The notes beneath the pieces are model-generated. The model was given only the letters and a program-made list of their open reading frames with translations. It ran no database searches and had not been told where the DNA came from. Below are positions 34,916 through 41,263 of a stretch of DNA of 41,263 nucleotides, one piece after another; within the stretch, counting starts at the first letter, position 1; every line of letters starts with the position of its first letter. Position numbers and translations under genes: made by a program. This DNA is from Rs1 sp038900335 (lineage in GTDB: Bacteria; Pseudomonadota; Gammaproteobacteria; Pseudomonadales; Balneatricaceae): the NCBI GenBank assembly GCA_038900335.1, contig JBBMRB010000027.1:1-41263 (forward strand), read 5' to 3'.

Positions 34916-36676
34916 ATGCAATCGCGGATTTTTTGGGCAACTTTTGGCTTCATTAGTATTATCTTTCATTTGGGTTTAATTTTTTCAGGATTAATACCTA
35001 ACCTTGTCAGTCGTCCATTACATATGGCCCTAGCGCTACCATGGGCATTTATATTTTTAAGCCGCACCCCCTTTGAGCGCTACAGTGGTTATCTATTTGC
35101 GATTACCGGTTTAGCGAGTACTATTTGGGTGGCCTATAATGCTGAGTTACTGGGCGATCAATACGGTTATATTAGCGAGTCATACCAGCTGTGTATTGCA
35201 GCGGTGTTATTATTAAGTGTTCTTGAAATGGCTAGGCGTTGTATTGGTTGGCCTTTGCCTTTAGTTGCAGCCATCTCACTCTGTTATGGCTTATTTGGCC
35301 ACTATATCCCAGGTGAATTTGGCTATCCGGCTATCCCACTAGGAAGCTTCCTAGGTACTTTAACTATTGCAGAAGGTGGTATTTGGGGTAAATTAACCGG
35401 AGTATCCGTTAGTATAGTTGCTATCTTTGTTATTTTCGGCGCAGTATTAAACGCAGGCGAAGCAGGTCAAGGTTTTATGAACTTAGCGCTGACAGCCGCT
35501 GGGCGCTTAAAAGGTGGGGCAGCTAAAGTATCTGTAATCTCTTCTGCTCTGTTTGGTTCAATTTCTGGATCAGCATCAGCGAATGTGGCCTCTACAGGTG
35601 CGATTACCCTACCAGCGATGACCAAACTGGGTTATCCAAAATCATTGGCAGGTGCCACTGAAGCGGTAGCATCTTCAGGCGGGCAAATCATGCCCCCTTT
35701 AATGGGAGCCGGTGCTTTTGTGATGGTTGAGCTGACAGGTATCCCATATCAAAGCATTATGCTTGCCGCTATTTTGCCTGCTATCTTATATTTTTGGGCA
35801 GTATGGGTGGGTATTGATGCCTATGCGCTTAAATATGATCTACAAGGTGTCGCTAAAGACCAACAGCCGACTCGTCGCCAATTACTTATTACTTGTTGCT
35901 TCTTTTTAATCCCTTTTTCAATTTTATTGTGGGGTATGTTTGGCCCTTCATTCACACCACAGTTTTCAGCAAGCATTGCTATTTTAAGCGCTGCTCTACT
36001 ATTACTTTTTAATGCCAAAGGTATCGCTAAGCGCGAACAAATATTTGAACGCATTGAGAATGTTGGTACCAATGCAGGCAAACAAATTGCGATGATTGCA
36101 GCGATCATACTCTGCGCTTCAATCGTTATTGGTGTTCTATCTATTACAGGCCTGGGCGTAAAAATAACTTCCCTAATTATCTCAGGCTCTGCAGGCATGC
36201 TCTGGCCCGCTATCTTACTGACAGCTATTGCCTGCTTAATACTAGGCATGGAAGTACCGACGACAGCGGCTTATGTTATCTGTATTTCTGTGGCGGGACC
36301 CGCCCTTGCCCAACTGGGTTTAAGCGCTTTACAAGCTCACTTATTTGTCTTTTGGTTCGCACTGTTATCAACCATTACTCCACCAGTATGTGGCTGTGTT
36401 TTTATTGCAGCAGGGATGGTGAAGGAAAATTGGTTAAAAGTTGCTGGTAGCGCAATGATGCTAGGTGTTGGTCTATACTTAATTCCACTGGCAATGATAG
36501 CGAACCCTTCACTTATTAACCTAAGTAGTACACCTTTATTGGCTATTTTAAATGCACTAAAAATCGCTATCGCCCTGTATTTTGTATCTATGTCACTGAT
36601 TGCGCCTTATTCATTAAAGAAACGCGCAGTTTATTTATTAACAGGTGTCGTGCTAATTTTCGGTATTACTTGGTAA
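34916..36676 (+). CDS. TRAP transporter fused permease (4TM/12TM, TAXI type)
   Basis: An inner-membrane sodium- or proton-driven permease. The 586-aa protein has a DctQ-like four-helix part (about 1-115) fused to a DctM-like part. The DctM signature is GSISGSASANVASTGAITLP, then LGYPKSLAGATEAVASSGGQ, IMPPLMGAGAFVM and, late, LGMEVPTTAAYVI and TPPVCGCVFIAAG. It is shorter than many fused TRAP permeases. It belongs with the TAXI receptor upstream. Its ATG 34916 lacks a strong ribosome site. Confidence 0.9.
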   Translation: MQSRIFWATFGFISIIFHLGLIFSGLIPNLVSRPLHMALALPWAFIFLSRTPFERYSGYLFAITGLASTIWVAYNAELLGDQYGYISESYQLCIAAVLLLSVLEMARRCIGWPLPLVAAISLCYGLFGHYIPGEFGYPAIPLGSFLGTLTIAEGGIWGKLTGVSVSIVAIFVIFGAVLNAGEAGQGFMNLALTAAGRLKGGAAKVSVISSALFGSISGSASANVASTGAITLPAMTKLGYPKSLAGATEAVASSGGQIMPPLMGAGAFVMVELTGIPYQSIMLAAILPAILYFWAVWVGIDAYALKYDLQGVAKDQQPTRRQLLITCCFFLIPFSILLWGMFGPSFTPQFSASIAILSAALLLLFNAKGIAKREQIFERIENVGTNAGKQIAMIAAIILCASIVIGVLSITGLGVKITSLIISGSAGMLWPAILLTAIACLILGMEVPTTAAYVICISVAGPALAQLGLSALQAHLFVFWFALLSTITPPVCGCVFIAAGMVKENWLKVAGSAMMLGVGLYLIPLAMIANPSLINLSSTPLLAILNALKIAIALYFVSMSLIAPYSLKKRAVYLLTGVVLIFGITW

Positions 36677-36754
36677 ATAGGCACGTAGAGCAAAATCCGT
36701 CATCTGCCTTAACACCGTGTCGTTAATAACTGGGCTTACACATTAAATAACGGA

Positions 36755-36793
36755 CTAATATTGATATAACCATCAATATTAGCCTAATTTTTT
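36755..36793 (+). terminator. Terminator after the TRAP permease
   Basis: A perfect 11-bp stem, CTAATATTGAT/ATCAATATTAG, with a 6-nt loop, followed by CCTAATTTTTT. It is A/T-rich but long, about 80 bp after the stop. Confidence 0.75.
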
Positions 36794-36971
36794 AGTCGTC
36801 AACCAGCTCTGTATCTCTACCTGCCTAAATTTATTTGCTATTTACACAGGCGGTTTATTAACACACCATGAATATACAACCCTACGATTTACCTTAAACA
36901 GTTGCTTTGTGCTGCAATATTAACGCGAAGACTATAAAATGAATACAATATGAAACACAGGGTTTATTTGG

Positions 36972-38375
36972 ATGACTCTAGCTACCTTCGCTCGATTACA
37001 TAACGCAGACAAAAACAATGCATACGCAGCACGTATCCGCTATGTAAAAATTATAGCGAAAGCGTTGGCCATCAGTTGTATTATTTTATCGTTCATTTCA
37101 TTTGCTGGTTATTTTTTGCAAATACCCCAACTCTATCGGCCTATAGCAGATGGCGCTGCAACTCATCCTCTAACAGCTATCTGCGTTGTATTTGTAAGTA
37201 CTAGTATTTTCTTTCAACACAAAAAGCACTTCCCTAAACTCGTTGCTGTACTAGCCGTTTTGGCTTTTCTGATTACTTTATTGGTCATACTTGACAGTAT
37301 TATAAATACCCACTTTGCATTATTTATCACCCCTTTTCTTAGCACACTCACTGCTGAACAAAATAGTAACCTATCCAATTCAATGGGAGTAAATACCGCA
37401 ATTATGCTTGCCTGCTTAGCAATTGCACTATTTTTTGGTAACAATGGAAGAAGCGTCCTTTCTCAACTATTTTCGTTTATAGCAATGGCAGTACCAATGT
37501 TATCTATTATTGGTTACGCTTACGATATTGATGGTTTTTTTGGTAACATGTCAATATTAACTACGACATATGGTATTTTCCTGTCCATCAGTGCTTTGTG
37601 TATTTATGCACAAAGTGGTGCTGTTCGCGCTTTGTTATCTCCACACATCGGAGGCACAATTGCGCGCTTTCAAGTAGTACTTGGTTATTTCGTTCCTATC
37701 ACTATTGGCTATCTATTTATTCAATCATTAGTATCCGCTCAAGTAGAAGATTTGTTTGGTCTCTATGTTGTCATCATTTCTTGGTTTATCATTATATTGA
37801 TAATATCTAGTGCTATCATCCAAGAGAAGAGTGACAAGAAACGAAGAATTGCTGAACTTGCGCTACTGAACGCAGCAAGACATGACAGCTTAACTGGAAT
37901 TCCAAATAGACGTTGGTATTTAGATTTAGCGAATGAAGTACTAATCAATACGAAACAAAGTAAAACCAATACATTCCTATTAATGCTAGATATTGACCAT
38001 TTCAAAGCGGTAAATGATCAAGCTGGACATATTATTGGCGATAAAGTACTCATTGCAATAGCTGATGCATTACAAAAAAATGTTAGAAATACAGATATTA
38101 TCTGCCGTTTAGGTGGTGAGGAGTTTTCTGCCTTACTACCAAATTCAGATTTGGAAAGTGCTCTTTTTGTTGCTGAAAAAATAAGGGCTGAAATTGAAAA
38201 AACTTATATTGAAGGTTATACCGCTGAATTTGGCAAAGTTACAACATCGATTGGTTTAACCCAAATAAAAGAGTCCGATTCAATTGATGATATTATTTCT
38301 AGAGCAGATAGTGCACTGTACTTAGCGAAGGAGAAAGGTCGCAACAAAATAGTAAGCTATGAAGCGACACACTAA
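36972..38375 (+). CDS. Membrane-bound diguanylate cyclase (GGDEF)
   Basis: Makes the second messenger cyclic di-GMP from two GTP. The 467-aa protein has eight predicted membrane helices (about 28-52, 63-79, 87-111, 137-155, 161-186, 194-214, 232-252 and 260-285), a short linker helix, and a GGDEF domain (about 300-467) with SLTGIPNRR, LDIDHFKAVND, the active-site GGEEF at 381-385, and an RxxD inhibitory site (RNTD, 372-375) five residues before it. So it should be active and product-inhibited. The membrane part is a sensory module I cannot assign to a named family. It stands alone. Confidence 0.92.
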   Translation: MTLATFARLHNADKNNAYAARIRYVKIIAKALAISCIILSFISFAGYFLQIPQLYRPIADGAATHPLTAICVVFVSTSIFFQHKKHFPKLVAVLAVLAFLITLLVILDSIINTHFALFITPFLSTLTAEQNSNLSNSMGVNTAIMLACLAIALFFGNNGRSVLSQLFSFIAMAVPMLSIIGYAYDIDGFFGNMSILTTTYGIFLSISALCIYAQSGAVRALLSPHIGGTIARFQVVLGYFVPITIGYLFIQSLVSAQVEDLFGLYVVIISWFIIILIISSAIIQEKSDKKRRIAELALLNAARHDSLTGIPNRRWYLDLANEVLINTKQSKTNTFLLMLDIDHFKAVNDQAGHIIGDKVLIAIADALQKNVRNTDIICRLGGEEFSALLPNSDLESALFVAEKIRAEIEKTYIEGYTAEFGKVTTSIGLTQIKESDSIDDIISRADSALYLAKEKGRNKIVSYEATH

Positions 38376-38572
38376 CTGAGTTACCAAGATATAGAATAAT
38401 CTACTAAACCATCATAATATAAGAAAACCCTCTACTCAGAGTTCTTTAATATCTTAAATAACTATCATTACCGCTAAGCTTTACAATGTAAGATAGAGAA
38501 CATCATTATGTACAACTTTAACAATAAAGCACACCCCAACAACTACTTCTGATACAGTGAACATTTTGTTAG

Positions 38573-39295
38573 TTAACCTTTAATGCAGACATAAATGCAA
38601 TTGGTTGAATCAGCCTCTTGAAATGGATTGTTAAAAGAAACCACATGGCTGTGTACATCCTCGAAAACTGTTGCCAATAAATTAACGAACGCTGGATCAG
38701 CTAAGTTTTGTGACCACATGGCAAACACGCCTTTTGATTTTAACTGCGCAGCCATTAACGCTAAATTTTCTGTCGTATAAAATGCAGCATTAGTACTGTT
38801 TAAATACTGTGTCGGTGAATGGTCTATATCTAAAAGAATGGCATCAAATTTCTTTTGTGGACAATTAGTATCAAACCCCGTGTTTGGCTGCATTGCCAAA
38901 TCAAAGAAACTTCCTAAAACATAGCGGTTTCTCACATCAGCGTTTAACACTTTACCTAAAGGTACTAATTCTTGTTGATGCCATCCGATAACAGCCTCAA
39001 GCGCATCTACTACCAACAATTCATCTATGCGTTTGTCTTTTAAAGCAGCAACCGCCGTATAGCCTAAACCTAAACCACCTACTACGACACTTAACTTTTC
39101 TCCTTGTACTGCTTGTAAACCCAGATCAGATAAGGCCTCTTCCGCTGCTACAAACATACTGGACATTAAATATTCATCACCTAATTTAACTTCATAAATA
39201 TCTAAATCCCCAAATACTGGTATACGCCTTCTTCGCAGAGAAATTTCACCTAAAAAAGAAGGTTGGCTATCTATTTCTTCAAATAATAGTGACAT
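38573..39295 (-). CDS. Spermidine synthase-like protein (SpeE/methyltransferase fold)
   Basis: The 240-aa protein has the Rossmann-fold core of the spermidine synthase superfamily: LSVVVGGLGLGYTAVAAL (nucleotide-binding loop), LLVVDALEAVIGWHQ, then FDAILLDIDHSPTQYL and FAMWSQN. The usual aminopropyltransferase DxxxxYD motifs are not clear and the N-terminal tetramerisation domain is short, so it may not make spermidine. It stands alone, with the DUF922 gene 132 bp upstream on the same strand. Confidence 0.75.
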   Translation of the reverse strand: MSLLFEEIDSQPSFLGEISLRRRRIPVFGDLDIYEVKLGDEYLMSSMFVAAEEALSDLGLQAVQGEKLSVVVGGLGLGYTAVAALKDKRIDELLVVDALEAVIGWHQQELVPLGKVLNADVRNRYVLGSFFDLAMQPNTGFDTNCPQKKFDAILLDIDHSPTQYLNSTNAAFYTTENLALMAAQLKSKGVFAMWSQNLADPAFVNLLATVFEDVHSHVVSFNNPFQEADSTNCIYVCIKG

Positions 39296-39427
39296 GCTAA
39301 ATATACCCTAAACTTTGTAATAATCACTCATGATACTGATTTGCTAAAGCATTGGGAACAAAAGGATACCTTGTATAAGGTAAACGTACAGGATGGATAT
39401 TGGATTTATAATAATGAAGTACAGCCT

Positions 39428-39988
39428 TCACAAATATGCATATATCCAAGCACCTTGAGTCTCTCCGTGGTTTGTTTTCAAGTCATAATCTTTAAAAGAC
39501 TGCTTTAATTTTAGAATTTCTTTTTGCGCTATTGATTGCGCTTTAATTTTTAATGAATCACATTTACTATGAGCTTTAATAGCTAAAAGTTGTTTATCTA
39601 TAGTTTCAGCCGTTTGTTTGGCCAAACTACCATGACCTTTTTCATGAGTGTATAAATGGGGGTACCATTGCTTCCAGACAGCTAAAACATCTCTTTTCTT
39701 TGTATTCAATTTAGGCAATGTATAATTGAGTTTTAGTACTGTTTTTGTTTTCGCTAAACGACATAAGCCGTTATCTTTTCGCCACCAAAAACGAGTCTTT
39801 AACTGATACTGTGTATTCGCATGATAAATATCACCATTTTCTCTAACTGGGGATTCTAAATTTAACGATGTCAGTAGATAATTAGCAGCGGACGCAGACA
39901 CGACATAAAACTTATATTTTTCAATTACTTCGGTATCTGCATAAACAGTAACAGGTAATAGAGCAAAAACTAAAATCCATAATTTCAT
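39428..39988 (-). CDS. Secreted DUF922 protein, putative zinc protease
   Basis: The 186-aa protein starts with a signal peptide (MKLWILVFALLPVTVYA). The mature part carries TEVIEKYKFYVVSASAANYL, LKLNYTLPKL and YTHEKGHGSLAKQTAETID, where HEKGH fits the HExxH zinc motif of DUF922 (Peptidase-like) proteins. A pair of Cys residues (GLCRLAK and SKCDSL) may form a disulfide. Two adjacent ATGs (39991 and 39988) follow TGGA; I choose the second for spacing. The frame continues upstream. Its upstream region has 16-bp direct repeats. Confidence 0.8.
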   Translation of the reverse strand: MKLWILVFALLPVTVYADTEVIEKYKFYVVSASAANYLLTSLNLESPVRENGDIYHANTQYQLKTRFWWRKDNGLCRLAKTKTVLKLNYTLPKLNTKKRDVLAVWKQWYPHLYTHEKGHGSLAKQTAETIDKQLLAIKAHSKCDSLKIKAQSIAQKEILKLKQSFKDYDLKTNHGETQGAWIYAYL

Positions 39989-40017
39989 CATACATTCCAT
40001 GTAATACTTATCCAATG

Positions 40018-40054
40018 TTAACTGAACCAAATATTAACTGAACCAAATATTAAC
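40018..40054. repeat. 16-bp direct repeats before the DUF922 gene
   Basis: TTAACTGAACCAAATA occurs twice end to end (40018-40033 and 40034-40049), followed by a 5-bp partial third copy. It lies 30 bp before the DUF922 start, within the expected promoter or leader. Confidence 0.9.
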
Positions 40055-40070
40055 ACTAATCTTGTGTTAA
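40050..40070. promoter_or_regulatory. Inverted repeat before the DUF922 gene
   Basis: TTAACAC and GTGTTAA, a perfect 7-bp inverted repeat with a 7-nt spacer, directly adjoining the direct repeats. It may be an operator. Confidence 0.45.
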
Positions 40071-40240
40071 TAATACAGCTTCATCATCACTTATGATTAC
40101 AATGCAAGCAGCGGTTAGTAAACCGTATCTCAACACTTAGCTGATACGACAATGCACATAGCTAATTATCGTCTAATAAAGCTCTGTATAGCAGCGTCAG
40201 TTAGCTAAAGCCAATGTGCATTTTGTAGGTAATAACGCAG
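40071..40240. other. Spacer with no recognisable gene
   Basis: A 170-bp unstructured spacer between the DUF922 upstream repeats and the rRNA-end repeat region. A small hairpin CGGTT/AACCG lies near 40118. Nothing else is visible. Confidence 0.4.
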
Positions 40241-40282
40241 TTGTGATGAGAGAGTCCGGTCATCGCTAAAAAACTTGATACG

Positions 40283-40320
40283 AAAAAAATCCCCAAGTGC
40301 AAAGTACTTGAGGATTTCTT
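40283..40320. terminator. Terminator-like hairpin, repeat copy 1
   Basis: A-rich tract, then CCCCAAGT...ACTTGAGG with a short loop, then ATTTCTTT. It is a diverged copy of the 5S terminator with compensating changes in the stem. Confidence 0.55.
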
Positions 40321-40375
40321 TATGTATTTAAAAAGAGCAAGCTTGGCGAGTTATCATGTTGGTTATACAAGCTAA

Positions 40376-40460
40376 AGCTTGGCGTGGTAAACCTTGAGGG
40401 AGTGCGCAAGCGCAGCTACGGCCTTTTTGCTACGAAGCTGTGCTTCTAATACAGCAAAAA
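40376..40460. repeat. Repeat block C, copy 1
   Basis: Starts AGCTTGGCGTGGTAAACCTT, runs through GCGCAAGCGCAGCTACGG, and ends in a hairpin with arms TTTTTGCT/AGCAAAAA enclosing GAAGC/GCTTC. Nearly identical to 40875-40960. Confidence 0.85.
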
Positions 40461-40571
40461 GCCCGCTACTAGCACATCTTTGTGAGAGTACAGTCATCGC
40501 CAACAAAGCCTTAGACAAAAAAATCCCCGTACACTGTGATTAGCGTTTCTTTATGTGTTTTAAAAAGAGCA

Positions 40572-40616
40572 AGCTTGCCGTGGTAAACCTTAAGGGAGTG
40601 CGCAAGCGCAGCTACG
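40572..40616. repeat. Repeat block C, truncated copy 2
   Basis: Matches the first half of block C as far as GCGCAAGCGCAGCTACG, then stops before the hairpin. Confidence 0.8.
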
Positions 40617-40660
40617 AATCAAGCCCAGTATTTTGCTGCAAGTGAGATGACCTACAATGG

Positions 40661-40740
40661 GTTGAAAGCAGTGCTCTCAATCGCTTCGCGATGCCTGCGG
40701 CTCCCAATCCCCGTACTTTCAGTACAGGGGCTTTCACATG
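40661..40740. repeat. Repeat block D, copy 1
   Basis: An 80-bp block containing three small hairpins (GAAAGC/GCTCTC-type, ATCGC/GCGAT, and CCCCGTAC/GTACAGGGG). It matches copy 2 at 77 of 80 positions; all three differences are C/T. Confidence 0.88.
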
Positions 40741-40748
40741 GGGTAAGC

Positions 40749-40772
40749 AGCGACAAGTCGCTCTCTTTTTTT
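40749..40772 (+). terminator. Terminator-like hairpin unique to one repeat unit
   Basis: AGCGAC-AA-GTCGCT followed by CTC and seven Ts, within about 45 bp that are missing from the equivalent place in the next unit. The two-base loop is tight. Confidence 0.45.
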
Positions 40773-40817
40773 GATCTCCCAATGTGCGAGTAGAACATCG
40801 CCAAAAAGCGTTAGACG

Positions 40818-40852
40818 AAAAAAAACCCCGTACACTGCGTGTACGAGGTTTT
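40818..40852 (-). terminator. Terminator hairpin, repeat copy 3
   Basis: Identical in stem to the 5S terminator: CCCCGTACAC/GTGTACGAGG around TGC, with flanking A and T tracts. Confidence 0.7.
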
Positions 40853-40874
40853 CTTTACGTATTTAAAAAGAGCA

Positions 40875-40960
40875 AGCTTGGCGTGGTAAACCTTATAAGG
40901 AAGGCGCAAGCGCAGCTACGGCCTTTTTGCTACGAAGCTGTGCTTCTAATACAGCAAAAA
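40875..40960. repeat. Repeat block C, copy 3
   Basis: A full-length copy of the block at 40376-40460; they differ mainly in a few bases around TTATAAGGAAG. Confidence 0.85.
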
Positions 40961-40974
40961 CGCCCCTACTAGAG

Positions 40975-41054
40975 GTTGAAAGCAGTGCTTTCAATCGCTT
41001 TGCGATGCCTGCGGCTCCTAATCCCCGTACTTTCAGTACAGGGGCTTTCACATG
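40975..41054. repeat. Repeat block D, copy 2
   Basis: An 80-bp block, 77 of 80 identical to 40661-40740, ending CACATG where it joins the plus-oriented 5S tail fragment. Confidence 0.88.
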
Positions 41055-41088
41055 TGAGAGTACGGTCATCGCCTAAAAGCGTTAGACG

Positions 41089-41123
41089 AAAAAAAACCCC
41101 GTACACTGCGTGTACGAGGTTTT
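41089..41123 (-). terminator. Terminator of the 5S rRNA / rRNA operon
   Basis: On the minus strand CCTCGTACAC, GCA loop, GTGTACGGGG (one U-G pair), then eight Ts, about 20 bp after the 5S 3' end. Confidence 0.88.
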
Positions 41124-41138
41124 CTTTACGTATAAAAG

Positions 41139-41255
41139 CTTGGCGATGACCTACTCTCACATGGGGAGACCCCACACTACCATCGGCGCTAAATCGTTTC
41201 ACTTCTGAGTTCGGTATGGGATCAGGTGGGTCCAATTCGCTATGGTCGCCAAACA
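41139..41255 (-). rRNA. rrf: 5S ribosomal RNA
   Basis: Read on the minus strand it begins TGTTTGGCGACCATAGCG and contains the conserved CCGAACTCAGAAGTGAAAC, GCGCCGATGGTAGTGTGGGG and GAGAGTAGG, then closes the terminal stem with CGCCAAGC. The length of about 117 nt fits. The rest of the rRNA operon should lie beyond the window end at higher coordinates. Confidence 0.96.
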
Positions 41256-41263
41256 TAAACTGT

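Larger units (their letters stand above)
40241..41138. repeat. Degenerate repeat region next to the rRNA operon (5S tail fragments, terminators, repeat blocks)
   Basis: About 900 bp with no credible protein gene. A roughly 240-300 bp unit is repeated about four times. Each unit holds a 5S 3'-end fragment in plus orientation (TGTGAGAGTA...GTCATCGCC-like at 40242, 40480, 40780 and 41049), a terminator hairpin (40283, 40517, 40818, 41089), and a 5S 3'-end fragment in the opposite orientation (AGCAAGCTTGGCG-like at 40337, 40568 and 40871; the real gene at 41139). Two other blocks occur between them. Short open frames here are shadows. Confidence 0.8.

Noticed and set aside
38424..38446. Terminator after the diguanylate cyclase gene
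   Set aside because: The CTCT/AGAG stem is only 4 bp plus bulged A-T pairs, with a short T run; too weak to call.
40784..40972. 62-codon frame in the repeat region
   Set aside because: It runs across a 5S fragment, a terminator hairpin and repeat block C; it has no protein features.
40969..41256. 95-codon frame at the window end
   Set aside because: It covers the 5S rRNA and block D, which explains the sequence fully.

Overview
The window looks like a chromosomal segment of a marine-type gammaproteobacterium of moderate to low GC (about 40% by eye). The evidence is the order of housekeeping genes: secG-tRNA-Leu next to tRNA-fMet-rimP-nusA-infB-rbfA-truB-rpsO-pnp, rlmE-ftsH-folP-glmM with a divergent yhbY, carA-carB-greA, and prfB-lysS. 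These match the Pseudomonas/Escherichia arrangement, with tpiA inserted between glmM and secG as in pseudomonads. I cannot name the genus.

Region 1 (1-24.8 kb) is almost entirely minus-strand informational and core metabolic genes, read from high to low coordinates: prfB, lysS; carA, carB, greA; rlmE, ftsH, folP, glmM, tpiA, secG and tRNA-Leu(GAG); then initiator tRNA-Met, rimP, nusA, infB, rbfA, truB, rpsO, pnp. Only yhbY is on the plus strand here. Regulatory structure is readable: a strong rpsO promoter, an 18-bp stem in the pnp leader resembling the RNase III/PNPase autoregulation hairpin of E. coli, a promoter with a GC-rich discriminator before tRNA-fMet, two tandem terminators between that tRNA and rimP, and a promoter plus terminator hairpin in the carA leader that looks like an attenuator. 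Several genes use GTG or TTG starts (pnp, secG, carA, rlmE, dtd, fda and probably two others).

Region 2 (25-40 kb) is accessory and mixed in strand: dtd, an unrecognised 179-aa protein, moaA, a YaiI/YqxD-family gene, a three-gene sugar cluster (maltose/galactoside-type O-acetyltransferase, BadF/BadG-type GlcNAc kinase, nagA), a secreted DUF4124-retropepsin protein, a Gram-positive-style class I fructose-bisphosphate aldolase, a peroxiredoxin-like protein under two near-identical palindromic operators, a TAXI-type TRAP transporter (binding protein and fused permease), an eight-helix diguanylate cyclase, a spermidine-synthase-like protein and a DUF922 putative zinc protease.

Region 3 (40.1-41.26 kb) is the edge of a ribosomal RNA operon: a 5S rRNA on the minus strand with its terminator. 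About 900 bp beyond it hold no convincing protein gene. That stretch is built of degenerate repeats of 5S 3'-end fragments in both orientations, terminator hairpins and two other repeated blocks. It is the most unusual part of the window and reads like the remains of duplicated or convergent rRNA operon ends. I see no CRISPR array, prophage, transposase or obvious defence system.
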